Shown piece by piece: positions 17,512 through 26,103 of a DNA stretch of 64,000 nucleotides. Source of the stretch: Clostridium gelidum (GTDB lineage: Bacteria > Bacillota > Clostridia > Clostridiales > Clostridiaceae); the NCBI RefSeq assembly GCF_019977655.1, contig NZ_AP024849.1, positions 3,567,001 through 3,631,000 of the forward strand, in the 5' to 3' direction. The translations under genes and the position numbers were made by a program. Position 1 is the first letter of the stretch. Each line of letters starts with the position of its first letter. The notes beneath the pieces were generated by a model, which was not told the DNA's origin, ran no database searches, and saw only the letters and a list, made by a program, of their open reading frames with translations.

Positions 17512-17520
17512 ATTATAGCA
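17512..17520 (-). promoter_or_regulatory. Extended -10 promoter of the aldolase gene
   Basis: Minus-strand TGCTATAAT, 49 bp before the start. The same TGCTATAAT core is carried by the dispersed repeats of the 26-35 kb array. Confidence 0.5.
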
Positions 17521-17719
17521 CTTCTTACGTGCAGATAGATATACATCTTGATTCGCATCAACAAGGAATTTGGAACCCCTGATTTTTTTATTGGTGGATG
17601 CTTATGAAAGCAAGTGCCGACGTCAAACCTGCTATTTAATGCGTAAAATACCGATGGTTAATTTATTTAGTCTCACGAGTATATAGATAATCTAAAGCGT
17701 ATTATATTCCTATGACAAC

Positions 17720-17742
17720 TAAAAAGGAGAGTATTGCTCCCT
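17720..17742 (-). terminator. Terminator of the VanZ-like gene
   Basis: AAGGGAG/CTCTCCTT stem with minus-strand tail TTTTTAGTTG, 20 bp after the stop. The 17521-17720 stretch holds no gene. Confidence 0.6.
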
Positions 17743-17762
17743 TAACTTTGTATATTGAATTT

Positions 17763-18275
17763 TTATATTTTTAAACTTTCTTTTCTCTTAATCGAATATC
17801 TTTCATATATCTTATAATAAGTTAGATAAAAAAATGTTAATCCTATTAAAGTTCCTCCGAAATCGACTAAAACGTCACTAACTAAAGAAGTTCTTCCTAG
17901 TACAAAAGATTGGTGAAATTCATCAGTTACAGCATAAAACAAACAAATAAATAATATATAAACTATTGCATCTTTTCCTCTTTTATTAAAAATGAAGAAT
18001 AAACCACTTACTAAAAATGCTAATATCATATACATAAATGCATGAGCATTTTTTCTAATTACATAATCTAAGTTATTCTCATTCACTTGTTGTTGATTAA
18101 TAGTATTTTTATTTATTGTTTCATTTTCACCCTTAGTTTGCAGTTTTGTTTCAGTATTTTTAATTAAATTAACTACTTCAGTACTTTGTTGATGTGAAAT
18201 CTCACCATTAGTACTCGACATATAAAATATAAATCCCATCCAGAATACACATAAAATTATAATAATTTTTTTCAA
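17763..18275 (-). CDS. VanZ-like membrane protein
   Basis: 170 residues, four membrane segments, with the VanZ-family stretch RKNAHAFMYMILAF and TDEFHQSFVLGRTSLVSDV. VanZ relatives influence sensitivity to some glycopeptides and surface-active lipopeptides; the mechanism is unsettled. A polar extracytoplasmic insert of about 45 residues follows the first segment. TTG start behind GGGGGAG. Confidence 0.85.
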   Translation of the reverse strand: MKKIIIILCVFWMGFIFYMSSTNGEISHQQSTEVVNLIKNTETKLQTKGENETINKNTINQQQVNENNLDYVIRKNAHAFMYMILAFLVSGLFFIFNKRGKDAIVYILFICLFYAVTDEFHQSFVLGRTSLVSDVLVDFGGTLIGLTFFYLTYYKIYERYSIKRKESLKI

Positions 18276-18287
18276 TGCATCTCCCCC

Positions 18288-18992
18288 TTATACCGTATTA
18301 TATCTATGATATAATATTGCTTCAAGCAAACAAGGCATATTATAATCACCTTTAGAAAATTCATAATATGGCTTATTTGACTTAGTATTATCTCTATCTA
18401 AATACCATTGCTTAAATTTAGTAATTTCAGTACTTGATACATTATAACTCTTTATATTTCCATCTACCAATTCTATAAATAAATTAGCATCACCTGTTGT
18501 TGGTTCAGTTGAATTTGTTGGATCTATTCCTTTTGATACTACCTTTACAATACAAGTAGCTTTTGTTTCTGAATCTTTTATTTGAGCTGTTATTGTTGCT
18601 TGTCCTTCTTTTACTGCTATTACTTTACCCGTCCCATCTACTGTTGCCATTGATTCATCACTTGATTTTCATGTTACTTGTGCTCCTGCTGGTGTTGTTG
18701 TTGCAATTAAATTATCTGTTTCTCCAACTGGCATATTAATTGAAGATTTATTTAATTATATTTCTGATTTTTTAGCTTCATATTCCAAGACATCATCATA
18801 TATTTCTATTGATTCAATATATCCTTTATCAACATAACCTGAATGTGTACTATTTGCGATACCGATTCTTAAATTATTCTTTAATGGCGGTACTTAATTG
18901 CTAGTTCCTGTTGTATTAATAGGTTCCAAAAGATTATTTTCATAAAAGCTTGCCTTCTTATTTATATTATCAAAAGAATAATGTGTAAGCAT
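18288..18992 (-). pseudogene. Surface protein remnant: lectin-like (LamG) plus bacterial Ig-like (BIG_2) domains
   Basis: One continuous frame reads a LamG-type end (LRIGIANSTHSGYVDKGYIE, IEIYDDVLEYEA), then a BIG_2 domain (NMPVGETDNLIATTTPAGAQ, SMATVDGTGKVIAVKEGQA), then an unrecognised tail. It is broken by TAA, TAA and TGA with no frameshift; the TGA replaces the usual Trp of the BIG_2 motif VTWxSSD. The 5' end is lost against the next gene. An intact 120-codon frame from the ATG at 18650 could still be expressed. Confidence 0.75.
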
Positions 18993-19004
18993 AATGCTTA
19001 TTAT

Positions 19005-19436
19005 CTACATTTCTTTATCAAATTTGCAACGATAATAAATACCATATCCAACAACAAATAAATACGCAAAAACTAAAAGAAGAACAACTACCATATCAAT
19101 ACCCATCAAAGCGAGAGCAAGCATTAAAGCCCCGAATACAAATATCATCATATCATACGCCTTAGCTTTTGCACGATTTCCAATCGCAACATTACGTTCA
19201 TCCTGTTTGTCAATTTTCATTTGTTTCTCAATATCAGGATGATTTTTTATTACTCTGCGACTGATAATTTCTCCCATGCCATGACCAAAAATACCACATC
19301 CCAATCCTATGCACACATATGGTAGTGCTCGCATAATTCCTTGTGCTTCAATATTTATTTTAATAAGGTATAACCCTGTTCCTAACAGTAACAATCCAAA
19401 TACGATTGCAATGTAATGTGTAATACTTCTTTTCAT
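19005..19436 (-). CDS. Small membrane protein, partner of an XRE regulator
   Basis: 143 residues, four membrane segments in two pairs (LLLLGTGLYL, YVCIGLGCGIFGHGMGEII; MIFVFGALMLALALMG, VVLLLVFAYLFVVGYG) with a charged middle KIDKQDERNVAIGNRAKAKAYD. This Q/KDERN pattern is typical of DUF2178-like proteins encoded next to a short HTH protein. Its ATG overlaps the stop of that gene (ATGA), so the two are translationally coupled. Confidence 0.75.
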   Translation of the reverse strand: MKRSITHYIAIVFGLLLLGTGLYLIKINIEAQGIMRALPYVCIGLGCGIFGHGMGEIISRRVIKNHPDIEKQMKIDKQDERNVAIGNRAKAKAYDMMIFVFGALMLALALMGIDMVVVLLLVFAYLFVVGYGIYYRCKFDKEM

Positions 19437-19639
19437 TTTATTTCATCCTCCTCATAAATAAAAATTTCTTCGATACTCATATCAAAATATTTTGCAATTT
19501 TAAATGCCAATATAATCGATGGATTGTATCTTCCGTTTTCCAATGAGCCGATTGTTTGCCTTGATACTTCAAGCACAACTGCTAAATCTTCTTGCTTTAT
19601 GCCGTGCTCTTTTCGTATTTCCTCTAAACGATTTTTCAC
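19433..19639 (-). CDS. Short XRE-family HTH regulator
   Basis: 68 residues, a single HTH: VKNRLEEIRKEHGIKQEDLA, VSRQTIGSLENGRYNPSI, then LAFKIAKYFDMSIEEIF. GTG start chosen because GGGAG lies seven bases before it; family members begin at this point. Overlaps its membrane-protein partner by 4 bp. Likely represses its own operon. Confidence 0.85.
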   Translation of the reverse strand: MKNRLEEIRKEHGIKQEDLAVVLEVSRQTIGSLENGRYNPSIILAFKIAKYFDMSIEEIFIYEEDEIK

Positions 19640-19771
19640 ATTTACACTCCCTACCATGTAAAGTTTACTTTCCATAGCTAAACAATATCACTTTCCTTTA
19701 ACAATGTCAAGCTAACTTTCCATAAAATAGCATATCATATTCCACGTCCGATAAGGATATATAAATTATCC

Positions 19772-19951
19772 TTACTTCTTATTTTCATATGATGCAGTAC
19801 TTATTGGAGTAATCAAATATGTAACCTCTGCATATTGTTCTGCTGTAATCTTATTCCCAGCAAGAAAAATATCCATTGTTTCAGATATATTTGTCTTATC
19901 GGATTCTAATATCCCCGCTACCTTTTCTCAATCTTAATTATATTTAGGCAT
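19772..19951 (-). pseudogene. Small phage-type protein with two in-frame stops
   Basis: ATG, four codons, TAA, one codon, TGA, then an open frame EKVAGILESDKTNISETMD continuing to YENKK. The TGA stands where D-W-E would be expected. No frameshift. About 59 codons originally. Confidence 0.5.
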
Positions 19952-19956
19952 AAGAA

Positions 19957-19991
19957 AAGCACCTACCCTTTTAATTAAGTAAGTGCTATTT
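19957..19991 (-). terminator. Terminator, AGCAC-type
   Basis: AGCACcTAC/GTAaGTGCT hairpin overlapping the stop of the gene at 19986. A near copy (20442-20463) ends the gene at 20459. Confidence 0.5.
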
Positions 19992-20321
19992 ATTGGTTTG
20001 TTTATAAATCTGATCATATATTTCTTGAATTTTCTTACCGTCTTCATTTAAATAATCTTCATTATCAAAGCCCATTTTCAATTGTAAGTCTTCAATATAA
20101 TCTAACAAATCAATTTTATTATCTACATCTATTTCGAATTGAATATTGCCTTCTTGTTCCTCTTTTTTACTAAGAATTTCTTCTTTTATTTTTTCATCAT
20201 TTAGATTTACAATTAGATAATCGAATAAGTTTTTATCTAATGTTTTACGCCTTTCAATTTGCTTCAGAGCATTTAAATTAATACCTAACATAGCTTTTAA
20301 TTCATTTCTATACGCCTTCAT
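19986..20321 (-). CDS. Hypothetical protein (111 aa), phage-like
   Basis: Charged, helical: MKAYRNELKAMLGINLNAL, then EQEGNIQFEIDVDNKIDLLD, EDYLNEDGKKIQEIYDQIY. Not recognised. It stands in a run of small minus-strand genes with the flavour of phage early regions. Confidence 0.5.
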   Translation of the reverse strand: MKAYRNELKAMLGINLNALKQIERRKTLDKNLFDYLIVNLNDEKIKEEILSKKEEQEGNIQFEIDVDNKIDLLDYIEDLQLKMGFDNEDYLNEDGKKIQEIYDQIYKQTNK

Positions 20322-20458
20322 TCTCTTCTTTCATTATTATCACCGCTTCCTTTTATTTGGATTCCTCATGTACTTTCTTAAATCTTCTATAGCAAAGACA
20401 ACATAATCCTGCTCCTTTGAATTTTGAACATAGAAATAGCACCTACATTTGTAAGTGC

Positions 20459-20805
20459 TTAATTGCATTCTATTTCTATATTTACCAATTCTATTTCTTT
20501 ACTTCCTCTTGGTAATTTAGGAATTTCTTCATCGCCATATCGTATTCTTATTAATCCAGCTCTATAAACATCGTCTGAATAGCTACCATCTTTATATAAA
20601 ATCATTGTCTTTTCTTTTTCTAAGCAATTGGGAATTGCATCTTCAACTTTATATTTTTTCCCCCTATATTCAAATATACATTTTATCATTGTTTTAATTT
20701 TGTTTATTTTTATCACCCAGTTATCTAGTATATTATAATTAAGCAAAACTGTTACACTTTCTTTTTTAAATCTTACATTTAATTTTAATTTTTTTCTTTG
20801 GCCAT
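20459..20805 (-). CDS. Hypothetical protein requiring a -1 frameshift at an A7 run
   Basis: A strong site AGGAGATTTAGACC precedes ATG 20805. The frame (MAKEKN) stops after six codons, but slipping back one base in the run of seven A (20789-20795) opens a continuous frame MAKEKKLKLNVRFKKESVTV and on to the stop at 20459, about 115 residues, with GKKYKVEDAIPNC and RAGLIRIRYGDEEIP. Without slippage only a weak internal start near 20689 is available. It may be transcriptional slippage, programmed frameshifting, a one-base mutation or a sequencing error. Confidence 0.5.
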
Positions 20806-20864
20806 GGTCTAAATCTCCTTTCTATTTTATTGCATAAAAAAGAACCCTATTTCTAGGATTCCTA

Positions 20865-21146
20865 TTAATTAATGTATTGTTTTATCTCTTTTGCGAATCT
20901 AGTGTATTGATCCATTGTGGTTATTTCATTTCTTATTTTTTCTATGCACATGTTTATCTTATTATTTTCTTCTTCAAAATTTGTTTCTCTATCAAGATTT
21001 ATTGATGTTTTTATATAGAGTTCTGCTACTTCAAGTTTAAGTGAATTTATTTCCATGATTTTTCCACTTTTTACATTTTCCAATTCATCTAATACACTTT
21101 TCCTTGCCTTTTCAAATGATTCTTCATCTTTTAATTCTGATTGCAT
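20865..21146 (-). CDS. Hypothetical coiled-coil protein (93 aa)
   Basis: Start at ATG 21146 behind GGTGATAACT. Nearly all helix, rich in Glu/Lys: ELKDEESFEKARKSVLDELE, KINMCIEKIRNEITTMDQ. No family recognised. Confidence 0.5.
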   Translation of the reverse strand: MQSELKDEESFEKARKSVLDELENVKSGKIMEINSLKLEVAELYIKTSINLDRETNFEEENNKINMCIEKIRNEITTMDQYTRFAKEIKQYIN

Positions 21147-21258
21147 AGTTATCACCATCCCTTCATAATAACTAATTACACAAAAGTCAGCTTATTCCTT
21201 CTAAATACTACAAATTAATCGTAAGTTATTACTTTATGACCTGATAGAGTGCAACAAC

Positions 21259-21456
21259 TTAAATCTCTCTCACTAGTATAAATAATAAACCAGCAGATAG
21301 TAATATACACTCTAAGGCCATGGATGGATTCCACTTCCTTTCATAATATATTTTGTTTTCTACTGGTCTAAAAATCAAATTACAAAAGGCATTCGTTAGC
21401 TTGGATGCCTTTGAAAGGAGTTTAATTAAATTCTTCACAATACTATTATATCTCAT
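21259..21456 (-). CDS. Small possible membrane protein (65 aa)
   Basis: Amphipathic N-terminus (SIVKNLIKLLSKASKLTNAF) and a C-terminal hydrophobic stretch ALECILLSAGLLFILV. Ribosome-binding site is weak (AAGAGGAA, 15 bases away), so the frame could be fortuitous. Confidence 0.35.
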   Translation of the reverse strand: MRYNSIVKNLIKLLSKASKLTNAFCNLIFRPVENKIYYERKWNPSMALECILLSAGLLFILVREI

Positions 21457-21511
21457 CTGATTCAGATAATTATTCCTCTTTTATTCCTTTTTTATTCCAC
21501 CTAAATTACTA

Positions 21512-21682
21512 TTAACCTCTTGAAGCCTTATCACAAGTTCTGCAAGTACAATATTCATTTGGTGATACTTTACACTCTTTTTCTGTTTTCCTATTATCTT
21601 TATTATTACATTTACTACATTCTTTTAATTTATTACAAGAACATTCATTGTCTTTATCTTTATAAGTTATAATACAGCTCAT
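21512..21682 (-). CDS. Cys-rich small protein (56 aa) under a LexA box
   Basis: ATG behind GGGAGTTAATA. Nine cysteines, several in CxC or CxxC pairs: NECSC, ECSKC, EYCTCRTC. Suggests metal binding, or a short zinc-ribbon protein. A perfect LexA-type box overlaps its promoter, so SOS induction is likely. A distantly similar Cys-containing peptide is encoded at 25339-25491. Function unknown. Confidence 0.6.
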   Translation of the reverse strand: MSCIITYKDKDNECSCNKLKECSKCNNKDNRKTEKECKVSPNEYCTCRTCDKASRG

Positions 21683-21719
21683 TATTAACTCCCTTCGTTT
21701 GATATATTTATATTATATC

Positions 21720-21731
21720 GAACGTTTGTTC
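21720..21731. promoter_or_regulatory. LexA (SOS) box
   Basis: Palindrome GAACGTTTGTTC, matching GAAC-N4-GTTC of Gram-positive LexA. It lies 38 bp before the Cys-rich gene, next to a TATAAT -10 on the minus strand. Confidence 0.7.
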
Positions 21732-21795
21732 TATTGTGAAGTGTAATTAACTTATTTCTGCATATTTCACGATTTCTTTACCTACATATAATAAT

Positions 21796-21874
21796 TAGAA
21801 TTGCGTAGTATTTTAAATAAAAAAATATCGCAAATCTATTCTTAGTTATGAATAGTGCGATATTCTAATTTACT
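21796..21874. repeat. Dispersed hairpin repeat, diverged copy (3' of GNAT gene)
   Basis: TAGAATTGCGTAGTATTTTA then AATATCGCA ... TGCGATATT stem and TTCTAATTT. Same layout as the array repeat (GCGTAG element, TATCGCAAAT hairpin). Confidence 0.6.
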
Positions 21875-21950
21875 ATTAAATTTTTAGATATAATAACATC
21901 TATAGGTAACTCTACAAATTGGAATTTATCCTTATCCCAGTAAAGGAAGC

Positions 21951-22595
21951 CTACTGTATAATAGAATGGCTGTGAATATAAAATTCTTCCTGACTTGGCT
22001 GGTATTTTTTCTCCCAGCTTTCCAAACCCTCGTCAAAGCGCCCGACTTCTTGTTCGTCTATCTCAAATACAGGACTTTGATAGTAAACCCATTTCCTTCC
22101 GTCCAAGACATCCGGTTTGAGTTCTTTTACCATCATTGCCGCCGGATATGTCCAATTCTCAAGACAGACATTGTACTTTTTACAGCTCTTAAAACCACGG
22201 CTTACATAATTACCTGGGTTTCCAAATATTACGATCACATCATAACCAAGTGCGACCGCCTGTTCAAAGGAATACTCCATTAGCTTTTTTCCATACCCCT
22301 TTCTCTGATATTCCGGCAAAATGCAAACCGGACCGAAAGTAAGGATGTCTTTTTCTTCTCCGGACTTATCAATTAGTTTTGTTTTCGTATACATGATATT
22401 CCCGATGATTTGATTATCAACTTCAATCACAAAATCCAATTCTGGCAGAAAATCTTTGTGGGACCGCATAACATGAACTAAATAATGTTCACCGCACCCC
22501 GGGATATATAAATTCCAAAAAGCTTTCCTTGTGATTTCTTCAACTTTCTCATAATCTGTTTCTTCTTCATTTCTAATCTTAATCATTTTGTTCAT
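21951..22595 (-). CDS. GNAT-family N-acetyltransferase
   Basis: 214 residues. Acetyl-CoA-binding motif A is clear: FGPVCILPEYQRKGYGKKLM, after beta strands FVIEVDNQIIGNIMY; GFKSCKKY follows as in single-domain GNATs with an extra C-terminal segment. Substrate unknown. ATG behind GGGAGGTTTGTAA. Higher GC than the neighbourhood. Hairpin repeat on its 3' side and the TGCTATAATTAA promoter arm on its 5' side make it one of the cassette-like units. Confidence 0.9.
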   Translation of the reverse strand: MNKMIKIRNEEETDYEKVEEITRKAFWNLYIPGCGEHYLVHVMRSHKDFLPELDFVIEVDNQIIGNIMYTKTKLIDKSGEEKDILTFGPVCILPEYQRKGYGKKLMEYSFEQAVALGYDVIVIFGNPGNYVSRGFKSCKKYNVCLENWTYPAAMMVKELKPDVLDGRKWVYYQSPVFEIDEQEVGRFDEGLESWEKKYQPSQEEFYIHSHSIIQ

Positions 22596-22683
22596 TTACA
22601 AACCTCCCACAATTTACCTAAAACCATTTTTTTGTGCTTTTTATTATGTCTATCTGCTCACTAAATTCCTATTAATCTTTTAG

Positions 22684-22760
22684 TTAATTATAGCATATTT
22701 TGTAAATATCACACTATTCAATTTTCAAAGAACATTTTTTCATTTACTACGTCAAATCTA
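22684..22760. repeat. Dispersed repeat, promoter arm (5' of GNAT gene)
   Basis: Minus-strand ATGCTATAATTAAC preceded by ATTTACAAAAT; then TTTTCAAAGAACATTTTTT. The same TTTCAAAGAACATTTTT string flanks the ISLre2 insertion at 60.9/62.65 kb. Confidence 0.55.
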
Positions 22761-22937
22761 CAATGAATGCAGTTACTGGACCTTCAGCTGCATCCGTAAT
22801 TAGCATTATGTAAATAATCCCCTCTTTTTTATTTCTATTTTATGTAATATATGGATGTATTTATATAATTATTATGTTATAATTACTTTATTGGATATCC
22901 AAGAATAAAATTATAAATAATTAGGAGGGTAATATAT

Positions 22938-23186
22938 ATGAAATTAAAAAGAATTGCAGGTATTTTCTCATTGGCTATAATGGCAGTTACTTTTACTCCA
23001 TGTACAAATGCACTAGCGGCTTCACACACTCATCATTATACTCAACATCAAATAGTAGTCTCTACAATATTAGGCTACACTAGTGTATGTCATGAAATGA
23101 AATGTGATCAGTGTTCTGATTACCAAGTGATTGAACAAAGAAAAGGTTGGTTCCAAGGTCCATTTAGATGTCCAAAATGTCCATAA
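22938..23186 (+). CDS. Small secreted Cys/His-containing protein
   Basis: 82 residues. Signal peptide MKLKRIAGIFSLAIMAVTFT with cleavage near ALAAS; the mature part has HTHHYTQHQ and CHEMKCDQCSDYQ with a final RCPKCP, suggesting metal binding outside the cell. ATG behind AGGAGGGTAATATAT; TATGTTATAAT promoter about 45 bp upstream. The only intact plus-strand gene for several kb on each side except 23986. Confidence 0.7.
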   Translation: MKLKRIAGIFSLAIMAVTFTPCTNALAASHTHHYTQHQIVVSTILGYTSVCHEMKCDQCSDYQVIEQRKGWFQGPFRCPKCP

Positions 23187-23264
23187 AATTAAAAAAGAAG
23201 TTTAATAAGAGTAAAAATATTCTATACACTTTATAACAAATGGTGTAATAAAAGATTATCTATA

Positions 23265-23517
23265 CTAATTTAGATAGTCTTTTTTCCCATTTACTTTGGC
23301 TTGTCTTTCTCTATCTGCATTTAATGGACCATAAAGTTTTACAGTGCTTGGTGATGATACATGAATTAATAACTTAGTATCAATTTTATCTATATTGCTC
23401 TTAATGTAATCTACTAATCCTTTATATTTGCTGATTGTTTCCATCAAGGACAAATTTAACATCTTCAAAATTTGTATTAATTACTGGCAATTGTTTTGAT
23501 ACTTGTAATTCTTTCAT
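23265..23517 (-). pseudogene. Frameshifted phage protein (DUF1351-like start)
   Basis: ATG 23517 behind AGGAGCG reads MKELQVSKQLPVINTNFEDV, like the start of phage DUF1351 proteins. The homologous continuation (LNLSLMETISKYKGLVDYI) is in another frame, and later residues (LLIHVSSPSTVKLYGPLNAD) resemble a different phage protein. It is a decayed fusion. Confidence 0.55.
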
Positions 23518-23537
23518 TTTTACACGCTCCTATAAAT

Positions 23538-23672
23538 TTAATCCGTCTGGCATTTCATTCTTTTTTTCCCTGCCTTTTTATCAGTTTCTATTTGTTCTTT
23601 CTTTTTATTTAACTTACTTAAACAAGCTATTTTGATTATATCTGCAATAACTTCTGATATGTCTTTTTTCAT
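23538..23672 (-). CDS. Small phage-like protein (44 aa)
   Basis: MKKDISEVIADIIKIACLSK followed by a basic KKKEQIETDKKAGKK tail. AGGAG lies about 11 bases upstream. Directly upstream of the DUF1351-like remnant, same strand. Confidence 0.4.
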   Translation of the reverse strand: MKKDISEVIADIIKIACLSKLNKKKEQIETDKKAGKKRMKCQTD

Positions 23673-23722
23673 ATTTCATAATCTCCTTTCTATGCTATAA
23701 TGGTTTTAAATTCATTGCTTAG

Positions 23723-23920
23723 TTACCTTGGACTACTTTGGTCGGTGTCCTTGGTAGCTTTTTTATGCTTCATAAGGCTACGTTCTTCTTTAACTGTTCT
23801 AGTTTGATTGCCAATTGAGTTTAGTTTTTGACATACATAAGAATCTTCTAGAATTTCATATCTAATAATTTCCAAAACCTCACCATCTTTTTTGAAAACT
23901 CCTCCAATTTCTTTCGGCAT
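23723..23920 (-). CDS. Hypothetical protein (65 aa), phage-like
   Basis: ATG behind AAAGGAGGTAAAGCA. MPKEIGGVFKKDGEVLEIIR then a strongly basic tail KHKKATKDTD. Not recognised. Confidence 0.5.
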   Translation of the reverse strand: MPKEIGGVFKKDGEVLEIIRYEILEDSYVCQKLNSIGNQTRTVKEERSLMKHKKATKDTDQSSPR

Positions 23921-23985
23921 TGCTTTACCTCCTTTTCATTTCCTTTTAAAATGTGGTAAAATATTATTGAAAGCGGGTGTATTTT

Positions 23986-24438
23986 ATGGAAAGTCAAAAT
24001 TCTAATGATAAACCAGGAACATATTCACGTAAATCAGCTACATTATGGGCCTTAGAGACAATCAAAGAAGCCCTTAATAAAAATAAGGGAACTGATGTAC
24101 AAGTTCTTTTGTTAACTTCTTATGGCTTTATTAAGTGCGATATTGATTTTGATACTCAGTCTACAATTCTACTTAAACAAACTGATATTGAAGGTAAATA
24201 TGAACTTGATTTAACCTACATTACTGCTTTAAGAAATACTTTTGTTGAAAAACTAAAGGAAGAGACTCCTAATGTCAAAGCTCAAGATAATGGTGCTATT
24301 CTATATTTAAAAAATGTCACTATATACACAAATGGTCTTTCAACAGCTCTTGCAAATCCTACTGTTACATTAAATGATTTTGTAATTTTTGCGGATCAAA
24401 TAACAGGATTTTCTTTAATTCCTCGCACTGTTGGTTAG
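23986..24438 (+). CDS. Hypothetical protein (150 aa)
   Basis: Start at ATG 23986 behind GGGTG. Soluble alpha/beta: SATLWALETIKEALNKNKGT, VQVLLLTSYGFIKCDIDFD, then beta-rich IYTNGLSTALANPTVTLNDF. Could be a small prophage or regulatory protein. Divergent from the 65-aa gene. Its last 70 bp overlap a minus-strand prophage relic. Confidence 0.55.
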   Translation: MESQNSNDKPGTYSRKSATLWALETIKEALNKNKGTDVQVLLLTSYGFIKCDIDFDTQSTILLKQTDIEGKYELDLTYITALRNTFVEKLKEETPNVKAQDNGAILYLKNVTIYTNGLSTALANPTVTLNDFVIFADQITGFSLIPRTVG

Positions 24439-24745
24439 TAAAATTAATGGTAATGTTTGGAATTGAGACATTAGACTGCTCTTGAACTGGTACTTCTTGA
24501 GCAGTTCCTAAAGGTATACCCATTTCATCCCTAACCAATTTAATATGAACATCTGTAATAACTACTGTACAATGTGGATCCCAATTCTTTTTTCTAATCT
24601 CCTGCGTTCTAGTGGTGATAGTGGATTTATATCTTGTCCTAACATTTCCAACTTTTCAATTTCATATATTGAATATCTTGGAGTTCTCTATTAGCACCAT
24701 TATTTACAACCGTACTTGAAAGTGTTCCCTCATAAAAAATCTCCC
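24365..24745 (-). pseudogene. Prophage protein relic with two frameshifts
   Basis: Consecutive frames read YEGTLSSTVVNNGANRELQD, then EMLGQDINPLSPLERRRLEK, then NWDPHCTVVITDVHIKLVRD ... SIPNITINFTNQQCEELKKI to a stop at 24365. The pieces join into one plausible phage protein of about 125 residues. No start codon is preserved. The 24746-25059 stretch shows no gene. Confidence 0.45.
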
Positions 24746-25059
24746 CAAATCCCTCACACCATCTCCCACCGCTCAGCACCTTGCCTCAGACACCTCCCAT
24801 TTTTTTGTATTTTCCCTCTCGTCCCCTCTCTCTTTTTCTCTCGCTTCCCCCGCCACGGAGTCTATTACGTAATCATCATCAAACCTAAGTATATCAATTC
24901 TTCGCTTCGTTTTTTTCATGCCTTAAATCTACCCTTAAATCTGCCACTTGAACACAAAAAATAAGACCATGAATTGATACAGGCGATAAATCCTGCACCT
25001 TTTCATGCTCTAATACTGGAATTATTGGTTGATTTTATGTTTCATATAATCCAAAAAAA

Positions 25060-25097
25060 GCCCCGCCACGTAGTCGATAAAAACTACGTAGCGGGGC
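25060..25097 (-). terminator. GC-rich hairpin
   Basis: GCCCCGCcACGTAGT pairs with ACTACGTaGCGGGGC; the minus-strand tail is TTTTTTTGG. Unusually GC-rich for this DNA. A related CCCCCGCCACGGAGT string occurs at 24846-24862. Confidence 0.55.
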
Positions 25098-25190
25098 AAG
25101 TTCCCTATCTATTTTTCCCGAACTTTTTGTGGAGTTGGGGAAGTTTTTTATAAGATGGGTAACTTTATCTTAATAATACAATTGATATTA

Positions 25191-25222
25191 TTATTTATTC
25201 ATTCCTTGTTGAACAGCAACAT
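25191..25222 (-). pseudogene. 3' end duplicate of the GGGtGRT gene
   Basis: The last codons VAVQQGMNK plus stop and adjoining bases match the end of the gene at 35408-36409. The upstream part is unrelated. A short recombination scar. Confidence 0.5.
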
Positions 25223-25338
25223 ATGTGATTTTCATATACCATAAAAAAGAACCTAGCAAAGCTTGTACTTTTACCAAGTTCTTTTTACATTCAATTCTTT
25301 TAATTAATAATCATCACTATATAAATTCTTTATTTGTT

Positions 25339-25491
25339 TTATCTTAAATATCCCTCTTTTGTTACTTCTTTATCACACTGTTTTTCTGTTTTGTTGTCTT
25401 TAATATTACATATTCCCTTTAATGATGGAACACAAATTACATCGCCTGTTCTATCTTTCCCTATATTATTTTTACAACTTGGACAATCCAT
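25339..25491 (-). CDS. Small CPxC protein (50 aa)
   Basis: ATG behind GAGGAGTGATTGTT. MDCPSCKNNIGKDRTGDVIC is a zinc-ribbon-like start, with further Cys in GICNI and KQCD. It resembles the SOS-boxed Cys-rich peptide at 21512 in size and Cys spacing (KDNxxKTEKxC in both). A terminator-like hairpin AAAGAACC...AAGTTCTTTTT lies at 25244-25288. Confidence 0.55.
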   Translation of the reverse strand: MDCPSCKNNIGKDRTGDVICVPSLKGICNIKDNKTEKQCDKEVTKEGYLR

Positions 25492-25635
25492 AACAATCAC
25501 TCCTCTTTCTCATTTTATAATCTAATAATAGCATATTATGTAAATAATTTAGCAACTTTCCATAACAGTAATTCAGACAAAATATCCCATGCTTTCTCAA
25601 TATTATCAATTAATTTTATCATGCAAAAAAGAAAA

Positions 25636-25682
25636 AATAGGGATAGCAAAACAAAATTTCTTCTGTCTACGCTATCCCTATT
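25636..25682 (-). terminator. Terminator of the gene at 25729
   Basis: 12-bp stem AATAGGGATAGC/GCTATCCCTATT, minus-strand tail TTTTCTTTTTTGC. Confidence 0.75.
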
Positions 25683-25728
25683 ATGTACTGGCTTATTTGT
25701 GCAATTTAGCCTTATATATTATATCATA

Positions 25729-25959
25729 TTATATATTTTCTGTATAATCTGCATTTAAAAACATATCTACTTCTTTATTTCTACGTCTGTATAATCCTTC
25801 AATTCTCTTTCCACCACCATTACTCCATGCAACAAAGTTAGATGTAATAGTATTAATATCTCTAACTCCATTGCATACATTCCTATATAATGTAGAACCC
25901 AATAGACCATCTGGACAATCACGTAAATCATCAACATATAAGTTTACAATATCTTTCAT
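25729..25959 (-). CDS. Hypothetical protein (76 aa) with a receiver-like start
   Basis: The opening IVNLYVDDLRDCPDG resembles the first strand of cyclic-phosphate-processing receiver-like proteins, but the rest (RNVCNGVRDINTITSNFVAW) does not continue that fold and the protein is short. Possibly a truncated or rearranged gene. A TATGCTACAATTAAT promoter lies about 45 bp upstream. Confidence 0.45.
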   Translation of the reverse strand: MKDIVNLYVDDLRDCPDGLLGSTLYRNVCNGVRDINTITSNFVAWSNGGGKRIEGLYRRRNKEVDMFLNADYTENI

Positions 25960-26103
25960 AATTCTTTATCTCCTAAGTATCAATTTACAATCATTCACTA
26001 TTAATTGTAGCATAAATTGATACAGTTATTCCTTATCTGTTTCATATAATTTTTCATTAAACTTCTTAATTCCCAATTTTATTTAGTTTCTACACCCTTT
26101 TTT

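Noticed and set aside
15540..19951. TGA read as tryptophan (recoding)
   Set aside because: TAA stops occur in the same remnants and all intact genes use TGG normally. Decay is simpler.
24716..24964. 82-codon plus-strand frame
   Set aside because: Pyrimidine-rich and Pro/Ser/Phe-rich, with no ribosome-binding site. Complement of decayed prophage DNA.
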